This document shows positions 1 through 6,186 of a DNA stretch of 8,873 bases, piece after piece. Below the pieces are notes generated by a model. It did no database searches. It worked only from the letters and a program-made list of their open reading frames with translations, and had not been told where the DNA came from. Each line of letters opens with the position of its first letter. The first letter of the stretch is position 1. The stretch is from Paraprevotella sp. (GTDB lineage: Bacteria > Bacteroidota > Bacteroidia > Bacteroidales > Bacteroidaceae): contig JAFOXE010000177.1 in assembly GCA_017425765.1 (NCBI GenBank), positions 1 to 8,873 on the forward strand, read 5' to 3'. A program made the translations under genes and the position numbers.

Positions 1-120
1 CTAGGATGGGTGGCCTTTTTGATATTGGTGTATGGATTTATGTGGTGCGACGATGCCTATTATCGTTGTAAGGTGGCCGATAAATTTAATGTGCTGAAGA
101 AACTTTTGACCGAAGAGTAA
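1..120 (+). CDS. C-terminal fragment of a membrane protein (5' end outside window)
   Basis: The frame is open from base 1 to a TAA at 118-120 and gives the last 39 residues of a protein. The fragment begins with a hydrophobic stretch (LGWVAFLILVYGFMW), which looks like a final transmembrane helix. A short, charged, probably cytoplasmic tail ending in KKLLTEE follows. No domain can be recognised from so little sequence, so no function is given. The stop lies only 7 bp before the next start on the same strand, which suggests co-transcription with the lipoprotein gene. The real-gene call rests on the membrane-helix composition and on the tight spacing. Confidence 0.6.
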   Translation, partial: LGWVAFLILVYGFMWCDDAYYRCKVADKFNVLKKLLTEE

Positions 121-127
121 CTAGTCG

Positions 128-907
128 ATGAAATTGTTTGTCCGTATACAGAACGTCATGCTTTTACCCCTCCGAACGATGGCTGTGGTGCTGCTTGTGA
201 TGGCCTCGTGCGAACAGCCCGATATGCCCACTGCATGGGAAGACACTAGCAGCGGAACGGAAGGTGGCATCACGCAGCCACCGCAAGAGGAAATGGGCGG
301 AACGGGCGAGGGAACAGCCAAAGCCCCCTATACTGTGGCCGACGTACAAGATGCCGGTGCCGGACTATACGATGAGTATGGATGGGTAGTGGGCTACGTG
401 GTAGGCTATACGGTGCGTTCGATGAAGAATGCTGCCTTTACGGCCGAAGGGGCCGGGCAAAGCAACATCCTGATTGCAGATCGTGCCGACGAAACCGACC
501 CCGAATATTGTATGCCCATAGAACTAAAAAGTGCCGACGCGAAACGTAGTTTGAGTTTGTTGCAGAATCCGGAAAAGTTGGGACGTTATGTTCGTTTGTG
601 TGGCACGTTTGGTCGATACTTCAGTGTGAGCGGTATGCGTGAAGTGGATTTGTATGAGTGGTTGCCCACACCCTCGATTCCCGAAGATGAACCGTCCATA
701 CCCGAACCACCTGTTGTAGATAAGCCCGAGGATGTTCCTACACCCCCGGTTCCGGAAACTCCGAAGGTTGAACCCGACACACCGAAGGAGGAAGAGCCCG
801 AAACAGACGAACGTGAAACGATAGGCACCGACGAGAACGAGGAGTTTTTAGACGGTGGACGTGTGAAAAAAGAAACATCTTCTGTGGATGAAAGGAGGGA
901 TGTATGA
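128..907 (+). CDS. Lipoprotein with DUF6359-like OB-fold domain and Pro/Glu-rich tail
   Basis: This 259-aa protein begins with a type II signal peptide: basic and hydrophobic residues 1-27, then a lipobox ending VMASC with the lipidated cysteine at residue 28. Residues 29-65 are a low-complexity Gly/Thr/Glu linker. Residues about 66-178 resemble the domain annotated as DUF6359 in Bacteroidota lipoproteins: APYTVADVQ at the start, then WVVGYVVGY, a SNILIADRADETD segment, a LGRYVRLCGTFGRYF strand pair and a closing VDLYEW. I recognise this pattern from memory; the biochemical role of the family is not known to me. Residues 180-230 form a Pro/Glu-rich tail with degenerate PxPE units, followed by a charged C-terminus. 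Such a tail could span the periplasm or cell wall, or display a ligand. The gene starts 7 bp after the upstream membrane-protein gene and overlaps the next gene by 4 bp. No Shine-Dalgarno sequence precedes the ATG at 128; the next in-frame ATG (Met18) would remove the basic N-region. Confidence 0.85.
   Translation: MKLFVRIQNVMLLPLRTMAVVLLVMASCEQPDMPTAWEDTSSGTEGGITQPPQEEMGGTGEGTAKAPYTVADVQDAGAGLYDEYGWVVGYVVGYTVRSMKNAAFTAEGAGQSNILIADRADETDPEYCMPIELKSADAKRSLSLLQNPEKLGRYVRLCGTFGRYFSVSGMREVDLYEWLPTPSIPEDEPSIPEPPVVDKPEDVPTPPVPETPKVEPDTPKEEEPETDERETIGTDENEEFLDGGRVKKETSSVDERRDV
893..898 (+). promoter_or_regulatory. Strong Shine-Dalgarno sequence (AGGAGG) for the 904 gene
   Basis: AGGAGG lies 5 nt before the ATG at 904, inside the last codons of the upstream lipoprotein gene, where it reads as tandem AGG AGG arginine codons. 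The position is ideal for initiation at 904 and supports that start over others. Bacteroidota seldom use Shine-Dalgarno pairing, and none of the other genes in this window has such a site. It may therefore serve re-initiation across the ATGA stop/start overlap, or be a coincidence of codon choice. Confidence 0.55.
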
Positions 908-2514
908 GTGTGCAGATTCGAAGAACTTTGTGGCTGATGCTGTATGCGATTATCCCGGTGGTGATATGTGCACAGCGTTATTGTGCTGTGGCAATGAACA
1001 CTTCTTTGGAGCACGGAAAAGAATATCTGATAGGAGCGGAGCATCGCGACGGAACGCTTCGGTTAATGGCGCCGCAACCCCAATTGGGTACAAGCGAGAA
1101 ATCGCGTATGGCCGTAAGTGTGCAACCGGCATCCGACGGTACATTTACGCTTGAGAATGTACAGGCGGCAACGTTTGTTGTGGAGGAAGTTCAGACGGCT
1201 ACCGGAAGTAGCTATTATAAATTCCGTGATACAGCCACCGGCGGTTACTTGGCTTACGATACCAGGGGGAGCAGCTCGAATAGTTCGGCACCTTTGTATA
1301 CGGTGAGCGACGATCAAGTAACGTCGACATTGCGTGTAGGATTTGCATTGAATTATGGCTCTGAAAAAGACTATGTGACCACCTACGAAAAAATAAAATA
1401 TTCCGAATCCACTTCGAAAAACTATAGATTGTATGCCACTACGCTGGGCGACGTGTTTAAGTTATATCATAAGTCGGGATTGGGTGCTCCGTTACGCTTT
1501 TATGTGGAGGTGGTGCCCCCAACCATACAACGCGACGTTCAAACCGGCGTGTGCACCTTTGAAGGGATGTGGACGGCAGAGGAACTTACGAATGTGGAAT
1601 GGACAAGGGTGAAGGTGGCTGATTTGACACAAATAGATCTTCCTGAACAGGAGTGGAAAATGAATGGACAGCCCTCGCTCGTTTATGTGCGCAACGGACA
1701 AGCGGAACGCCTGCCTGTGACCACTGAGAATGTGGTGGAAATGCCCCTGGATTTTGGTGGTGGAGCGTGCGTAGGTAAGGCGTTGACACCAATCCGTTGG
1801 GACGATAACGACACGGTTTCGATTAAATATCCGTTTGACGTGGAGCAGGAGAATGGAATTTCTTATGAACGTATGGTGCTTGATGACGGCGGATTCTATT
1901 CGGTGTATTTGCCCTTCAGGACAGATGAGATTCAGGTGGTGGATGCAGTTTCCGGAGCAGAGTGGGAGGTATTGGCCTTCGACGAGTGGACGGCAGATGG
2001 CGTGAAGATGATGAAACAAAGTTTGGGCACGACGCAAACAGCGTACAAACCGATGTTGTTGCGAGGAAAGGGTAGTGGAAATGAGGTGACGTTGCGCTTT
2101 GTGGGTGCAGAGCAAACCATAGCGGTGAACTTGTGCAAGGGAACAGCCTCAATGGATGGACAAACTATATGGGGTGGTACGTTGAATGGAATGAACATAG
2201 AGGACGGACAAGTGTGTTATGCACCGTCGAACGACGGAAATCGCTTGGTGAGAGTGGCAACAGGAAGTTGGCTTCGACCGTTTAGAGGATGTGTGTGGCG
2301 AGAGAATAATGCGGAATGTCCGCAATACATACCTTTGTTTAAGGATGCTGTTACCTATATAAATAAGGTGGAAATCGAACGGGACGGAGTGGAGCCACTA
2401 CGATATACTTTAGATGGGAAACCGGTGCAACCTTATGATGCCGACGGAAAAACAGGAACAAGAATAAGGCGCGGACTCTATGTGACGAAGGGCCGATGCG
2501 TGTGGATTCCGTAA
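904..2514 (+). CDS. Secreted protein of unknown function with Bacteroidales-type C-terminal tail
   Basis: This is a 536-aa protein with a type I signal peptide (hydrophobic residues 8-22, likely cleavage after ICA at residue 23). Residues about 38-200 contain repeating short beta-strand-like units (KEYLIGAE, GTFTLENV, YYKFRDTATGGYLAYDT, VFKLYHK), reminiscent of ricin-type beta-trefoil modules; this is a weak inference. Residues 315-480 contain patterns I associate with large Bacteroidales exported proteins: a GGFYSVYLPF segment, a YKPMLLRG segment and a WLRPFRG segment. The end (residues 501-536) has YTLDGK at its start and GLYVTKGRCVWI near the C-terminus. This matches the common Bacteroidales Y-x-L-x-G-(K/R)...G-(I/L)-Y-(I/V) tail and loosely resembles a type IX secretion sorting signal. 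The start codon overlaps the upstream stop as ATGA and has an AGGAGG 5 nt upstream, so it is almost certainly translated from the same mRNA as the lipoprotein. No enzyme motif is visible. A surface or extracellular binding protein is plausible but unproven. Confidence 0.85.
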   Translation: MSVQIRRTLWLMLYAIIPVVICAQRYCAVAMNTSLEHGKEYLIGAEHRDGTLRLMAPQPQLGTSEKSRMAVSVQPASDGTFTLENVQAATFVVEEVQTATGSSYYKFRDTATGGYLAYDTRGSSSNSSAPLYTVSDDQVTSTLRVGFALNYGSEKDYVTTYEKIKYSESTSKNYRLYATTLGDVFKLYHKSGLGAPLRFYVEVVPPTIQRDVQTGVCTFEGMWTAEELTNVEWTRVKVADLTQIDLPEQEWKMNGQPSLVYVRNGQAERLPVTTENVVEMPLDFGGGACVGKALTPIRWDDNDTVSIKYPFDVEQENGISYERMVLDDGGFYSVYLPFRTDEIQVVDAVSGAEWEVLAFDEWTADGVKMMKQSLGTTQTAYKPMLLRGKGSGNEVTLRFVGAEQTIAVNLCKGTASMDGQTIWGGTLNGMNIEDGQVCYAPSNDGNRLVRVATGSWLRPFRGCVWRENNAECPQYIPLFKDAVTYINKVEIERDGVEPLRYTLDGKPVQPYDADGKTGTRIRRGLYVTKGRCVWIP

Positions 2515-2720
2515 GGAAATGCGTAGGAACGGTGTCCTATAATCATTCATGGGAGCAGATTGATGAAATAGTATGATGGCAGTAAGTAAAAACTATCTGC
2601 CTGAAAACAAGAATATAAGAAGGGAAGTGAGCGTGCAAACGCACACAGTGACCTAAAAAAGTGTTAGAAAAAAGGAAAAGAAAATGAGCAGAACGCAATA
2701 GATATGTGAAGAACTTTTTC

Positions 2721-2728
2721 TAATTTTG
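2721..2728 (+). promoter_or_regulatory. Putative -7 box (TAATTTTG) for the PurF-like gene
   Basis: TAATTTTG fits the Bacteroidota -7 consensus TAnnTTTG at all six fixed positions. It lies 36 bp before the ATG at 2765, which would give a 5' leader of about 30 nt. No TTTG -33 box is found 19-21 bp upstream, so the assignment rests on one element. The rest of the 250-bp spacer (2515-2764) is A-rich and holds only weak hairpins. No riboswitch was recognised and no clear terminator of the upstream operon was seen. Confidence 0.5.
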
Positions 2729-2764
2729 CGTACTCAAAAAGACAAATAAAAGCCAAAACTATTT

Positions 2765-4216
2765 ATGGGAGGTTTTTTCGGTACAATCTCGGAGCGCAGT
2801 TGTGTGATGGACTTGTTCTACGGAACAGATTATAACTCGCACATGGGTACACGCCGCGGAGGTATGGCCACTTATAGCGAGGAGCGCGGTTTTATTCGCT
2901 CCATTCATAATCTTGAGAATTCTTATTTTCGTACAAAATTTGAGCCTTCGTTGGATAAGTTTCACGGAAACGCAGGTATTGGAGTCATCAGTGACACCGA
3001 CGCGCAACCGTTGATAATCAATTCACATTTAGGACGATTTGCCATTGTGACCGTGGCAAAAGTACTTAACATAGACGAATTGGCGGCCGAACTTTTGGCT
3101 AAAAATATGCATTTTGCCGAATTGAGTTCCGGAAAAACAAATGCCACGGAGCTCATAGCACTACTTATTATCCAGGGCAAAACATTCAAGGATGGTATTG
3201 AAAATGTATATCGCAGTATAAAGGGATCGTGTTCAATGCTCTTGTTGACCGAAGACGGTATTATTGCAGCACGTGATAGTTGGGGAAGAACCCCTATTGT
3301 GGTGGGCAAAAAAGATGGAGCATACGGAGTGACCTCAGAATCTACCGCTTTTCATAATTTGGGTTTCTCCGTGGATTATTTTCTCGGTCCCGGTGAGATT
3401 GTACGATTGCGTGCAGATGGCATGGAACAAATTCGTAAGCCCAACAAGGAAATGCAGGTGTGCTCGTTCTTGTGGGTTTACTATGGTTTCCCAACTTCAT
3501 GCTATGAGGGTCGCAACGTGGAGCAGATGCGCTACGATAGTGGTCTGAAAATGGGCGAATTGGATACGGACGAGGTTGATTGTGTAAGTGGTATTCCGGA
3601 TTCAGGTGTAGGCATGGCCTTGGGTTATGCGGCCGGTAAGAAGGTTCCGTATCAACGCGCAGTAGCTAAATATACACCTACATGGCCTCGTAGTTTTACG
3701 CCCAGTAACCAAGAAATGCGTGCATTGGTGGCCAAGATGAAATTGATATCCAATCGCGATGTGCTGAAGGACAAAAAACTATTGTTCTGTGATGACTCTA
3801 TTGTGAGAGGTACACAATTGCGCGACAATGTGAAGGTACTTTTTGATGATGGAGCCAAAGAAGTGCACATGCGAATTGCGTGCCCACCCTTGATTTACGG
3901 ATGTCCGTTTATCAATTTTACCTCGCAAAAGAGTGATATGGAGTTGTTGACTCGTTGTATGATACAGGATTTCGAAGGTGATGGAAATGCGAAACTAAAG
4001 GAATATGCCACTACGGGTTCGCCCGAATATAATAAGATGGTACAGGCTATAGCCGACCGTTTTGGGTTAAGTTCATTGAAATTCAATACGTTGGAGAACT
4101 TGGTCGAGGCTATCGGACTTCCTAAATGTAAAGTATGTACACACTGTTTTGACGGAAGCAGTAAGCACACCCTCGAACAATATCCCGAGGAATACAATGA
4201 GGGAACAACAGAATAA
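2765..4216 (+). CDS. PurF-like amidophosphoribosyltransferase homologue lacking the catalytic N-terminal Cys
   Basis: This 483-aa protein has the PurF layout: an N-terminal Ntn/class II glutamine amidotransferase-like domain (about 1-230) and a type I phosphoribosyltransferase domain (about 255-400). The PRPP-binding motif is intact (LLFCDDSIVRGTQ, 339-351; Asp343/Asp344). Cysteines at 233 (VCSFLW), 380 (PPLIYGC), 458 and 461 (CTHC) match the order and approximate spacing of the four [4Fe-4S] ligands of Bacillus subtilis PurF. However, the protein begins MGGFFG, where active enzymes expose an N-terminal cysteine (CG). The NGNL segment that forms the glutaminase oxyanion hole also appears replaced, by VAKVLN near 97-102. 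No upstream in-frame start can supply the cysteine, because a TAA stop lies at 2747-2749. It therefore probably cannot hydrolyse glutamine. It might use ammonia, make phosphoribosylamine with a partner, or have a regulatory or different PRPP-linked role. I recall similar MGGFFG proteins annotated as amidophosphoribosyltransferase in other Bacteroidota and in Clostridia, so the gene is not a local decay product. No gene symbol is given because canonical purF may lie elsewhere. Confidence 0.9.
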   Translation: MGGFFGTISERSCVMDLFYGTDYNSHMGTRRGGMATYSEERGFIRSIHNLENSYFRTKFEPSLDKFHGNAGIGVISDTDAQPLIINSHLGRFAIVTVAKVLNIDELAAELLAKNMHFAELSSGKTNATELIALLIIQGKTFKDGIENVYRSIKGSCSMLLLTEDGIIAARDSWGRTPIVVGKKDGAYGVTSESTAFHNLGFSVDYFLGPGEIVRLRADGMEQIRKPNKEMQVCSFLWVYYGFPTSCYEGRNVEQMRYDSGLKMGELDTDEVDCVSGIPDSGVGMALGYAAGKKVPYQRAVAKYTPTWPRSFTPSNQEMRALVAKMKLISNRDVLKDKKLLFCDDSIVRGTQLRDNVKVLFDDGAKEVHMRIACPPLIYGCPFINFTSQKSDMELLTRCMIQDFEGDGNAKLKEYATTGSPEYNKMVQAIADRFGLSSLKFNTLENLVEAIGLPKCKVCTHCFDGSSKHTLEQYPEEYNEGTTE

Positions 4217-4236
4217 GATTAAAGGAATACGACGGT

Positions 4237-5550
4237 TTATAAATCTTTGAGAGGTAGGTCGTCGTTAGAAGATAAGTATTGGGAACGGAGCTTTTGAATC
4301 TGTTCCCAATTTTTTATGGTGCCGATGGGACGATTGGCAAAACGTTCGTTCCCGTTTTTGTCAATGCGCTGCATCACTAAATTTACTGTGATTTTGCTGA
4401 TGTCTTGGCCTGGTATGAAACCAATAACTTCTTCGTCTATATCGTGAGTTTCTCTCAAAAGATCGATGGTGCGAAGTTCGTATATGATGTCGTTTACCAG
4501 ACTTATCGGTATGTTGCACTCGGTGGCCAAACCTTGTGGAGTGTATGGCGTCATACCTTTCTCAAAACGTTTGCATACCTTCGACATGATCAGCAGTGTA
4601 AGAAAATCTCGGTATCTGCGACTGATGTCGCGTACACTATGTGCCGAACTATATTCCTTTACGTTTTGATTGGCATAGCATAAGGTGGCACCAAACAAGC
4701 AGATGCTCCATGAAATCTGCAGCCATAACATGAAAAGAGGCAGAGCAGCAAACGAGCCATAAATGGCATTGTAGCCCGTCATCCATATTTGGGAGTGTAT
4801 GTAGAAATACTGGCTTGCTTGGAATGCAGCGCCCGCCAACATACCGGGGAAGAGAGCAGCAGAGAAGCGCACTTTGGTATTGGGCATATACACATACAAT
4901 AAGGTCATGGCCAATCCGCAGATGATATAAGGACTTAAGGTGATGAGAACTCGAACCGTGGAGTTGAGCACTTGGTAATCGTGTAGTTCGCCAGCAAAAG
5001 TAAGCAAGAAGATGGACAAACCCGAAGTGGCTACAATGAGTATGGGCAGTAAGACGAACACGCCAAGATAGTCAGTAATTCGGCGGTAGATGTTGCGCGA
5101 GCGCTTGACATGCCAAATAGAATTAAAAGTACGTTCAATGTTGCCCGTCAACTGCATGAGCGTATAGAGCAAAAGTAACAAGCCTACCCCCAAGAATATA
5201 CCGTTTTGGGTATGTGCAAGGTATGAGTTGATAAATCCTAATATGGTATCGGTAAATTCTTGATTCATTCCTAGGTTTTCGCGCACCACTTTTTCAATGA
5301 TGCTGCCTTGTCCTAGGCCACGACCGATGGCAAAAACAATGGCAAGAATAGGAACTGCCGACAAAATAGATGCGTAGGTTAGCGAAGCTGCGTGGGTAGG
5401 AAGGTCGCCCTCCAGATACTTACTAACAGACAAAGTGATGCGCTTGAGAGCACCAATGAACATACGTTTAATAAGCGGTAGGGATGCCTCATTGATATGC
5501 CATATTCCTTCGGTAAAGAAGTGAATAATGCTGCGAATAATTTGTGCCAT
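4237..5550 (-). CDS. YihY/BrkB-family inner membrane protein with C-terminal winged-helix-like domain
   Basis: This 437-aa protein belongs to the YihY/BrkB (UPF0761) family, historically mislabelled ribonuclease BN. After an amphipathic N-terminus, about six transmembrane segments are visible (near 54-78, 115-137, 161-185, 200-222, 228-250 and 265-292). Family hallmarks are AASLTYASILSAVPILAI at 54-71 and AIYGSFAALPLFMLWLQISW at 262-281. Residues about 310-380 look like a cytoplasmic winged helix: helices around FLTLLIMSKVCKRF, then TPQGLATECNIPISLVNDII, an ordered helix-turn-helix-like pattern. This tail lengthens the protein beyond the roughly 290-aa enterobacterial members. The molecular function is not established; a transport or envelope role is often proposed. 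It starts about 40 bp downstream of rnpB on the same strand and could be expressed by read-through from it. No TAnnTTTG box was found directly before its ATG. It converges on the PurF-like gene with a 20-bp gap that shows no clear terminator. Confidence 0.92.
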   Translation of the reverse strand: MAQIIRSIIHFFTEGIWHINEASLPLIKRMFIGALKRITLSVSKYLEGDLPTHAASLTYASILSAVPILAIVFAIGRGLGQGSIIEKVVRENLGMNQEFTDTILGFINSYLAHTQNGIFLGVGLLLLLYTLMQLTGNIERTFNSIWHVKRSRNIYRRITDYLGVFVLLPILIVATSGLSIFLLTFAGELHDYQVLNSTVRVLITLSPYIICGLAMTLLYVYMPNTKVRFSAALFPGMLAGAAFQASQYFYIHSQIWMTGYNAIYGSFAALPLFMLWLQISWSICLFGATLCYANQNVKEYSSAHSVRDISRRYRDFLTLLIMSKVCKRFEKGMTPYTPQGLATECNIPISLVNDIIYELRTIDLLRETHDIDEEVIGFIPGQDISKITVNLVMQRIDKNGNERFANRPIGTIKNWEQIQKLRSQYLSSNDDLPLKDL

Positions 5551-5587
5551 ACGCGTACCTTAATTATATAATACGACTATGAAAAGA

Positions 5588-5965
5588 AAAGCAGTCGACC
5601 TATAAGCCGGGTTCTGTGCTCAATCCTTTGCAGAAAAGAGTGCTTGCCATTTATCTACACCTGATGTTGCCATTAGGCTCTATCGTTCTACCCTCCGACT
5701 CGAGCGGGCCGCCCTCTCTTAATGCGTCGGTATACGCGAACTTTCAACTCCCGGGATGTACGGCTCGAACGTCACCGTCCGACCGGTAAGCTCTTACCTT
5801 ACCTTCTCACCCTTACCCTGTACCAGACGGGGCGGTTATTTTCTTCTACATTACCTAACCCTTGCGGACTACTTTCCGTTAGAAAGCGGGATGCCCTACG
5901 TTGCCCGGACTTTCCTCTTTTACGCGATGAACGTATCAGCGGCAAGCCGGTCGGCTACTTTTCGT
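5588..5965 (-). ncRNA. rnpB: RNase P RNA (bacterial class A)
   Basis: The catalytic RNA of ribonuclease P, which removes 5' leaders from pre-tRNAs. On the minus strand the 5' conserved block GAGGAAAGTCCGGGC is at 5917-5903. The 3' hallmark ACAGAACCCGGCTTAT is at 5616-5601. A block reading AAGGGTGAGAAGGTAAGG lies between them. The ends are set by helix P1: GTAGCCGACC (5958-5949) pairs with GGTCGACTGC (5600-5591) over 10 positions with one C-A mismatch and one G-U pair. The resulting RNA is about 370-380 nt, normal for the family. After P1 the minus strand reads TTTTCTTTTC (5590-5581), a U-rich run that may end transcription. A promoter box lies just upstream at 5977-5970. The open frames on the plus strand here are chance shadows. 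Exact ends are uncertain by several bases. Confidence 0.96.
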
Positions 5966-5969
5966 AATG

Positions 5970-6001
5970 CAAAGGTAAAGAAATATTCCGGATGCGCCAA
6001 T
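5970..6001 (-). promoter_or_regulatory. rnpB promoter (ATTG - 20 bp - TACCTTTG)
   Basis: Read on the minus strand, TACCTTTG at 5977-5970 matches the Bacteroidota -7 consensus TAnnTTTG at every fixed position. ATTG at 6001-5998 matches three of four bases of the TTTG -33 box, with a 20-bp spacer. Transcription would begin about 5 nt downstream, near 5965. That agrees with the 5' end of the RNA predicted independently from the P1 helix. Confidence 0.75.
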
Positions 6002-6101
6002 ATAGATAGTTAAACGAATGCAAAAATGTCTGCTAGTGACGTTAAGCACTGTAAAGTAGTGTCGTGGTGGGGTTAAAAGATAGTAAAAATATAATTAAAA
6101 C

Positions 6102-6117
6102 ATACTTGAGCAAGTAT
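6102..6117. repeat. Perfect inverted repeat ATACTTG-AG-CAAGTAT upstream of the HtrA gene
   Basis: Two 7-base arms, perfectly complementary, separated by AG. It sits about 70 bp before the HtrA start and about 135 bp upstream of the rnpB start on the other strand. It is short and symmetric like an operator for a dimeric regulator, and it is followed by a T-rich stretch. A weak -7-like box (TATTTTTA, 6126-6133) begins 9 bp downstream, so the dyad would overlap the upstream part of an HtrA promoter. No known regulator motif is claimed. The rest of 5978-6186 shows nothing else apart from the rnpB -33 box. Confidence 0.5.
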
Positions 6118-6186
6118 TTTGTAGTTATTTTTACGACGGAAATCTTAAAATAGTACGTGATTTTAACAAAACAACAAAATAAAATT

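Noticed and set aside
586..1044. Minus-strand open frame of 152 codons with Ser/Gly-rich translation
   Set aside because: The Ser/Gly-rich stretch is the mirror of the Pro/Glu-rich tail of the lipoprotein and crosses the overlap of two genes; it is a shadow.
1492..2115. Minus-strand open frame of 207 codons inside the secreted-protein gene
   Set aside because: It is antisense to a convincing signal-peptide protein, its translation is rich in His, Cys and Arg without domain features, and no promoter is visible.
2578..2601. Hairpin GGCAG...CTGCC after the secreted-protein gene as a terminator
   Set aside because: The stem has only 5 bp plus a 2x2 internal loop and 3 bp, and no T run follows on the plus strand.
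2515..2764. Purine- or PRPP-sensing riboswitch before the PurF-like gene
   Set aside because: No conserved riboswitch core could be recognised, and the likely leader after the -7 box is only about 30 nt.
4229..4265. ACGACG...CGTCGT inverted repeat between the convergent genes as a bidirectional terminator
   Set aside because: The 6-bp stem has a 25-nt loop and no T run on either side, and it extends into the coding end of the minus-strand gene.
4237..5550. Ribonuclease BN activity for the YihY-like protein
   Set aside because: The old ribonuclease BN name for this family is a known misassignment; the sequence is a polytopic membrane protein without nuclease motifs.
5722..6013. Plus-strand open frames of 81 and 85 codons
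   Set aside because: They lie across the rnpB RNA gene and its promoter, on the opposite strand, and have no protein-like features.
6157..6186. Upstream GTG start for the HtrA protease, adding ten residues
   Set aside because: The extension is polar and would displace the basic start of the signal peptide, and the DNA looks like an A-rich untranslated leader.
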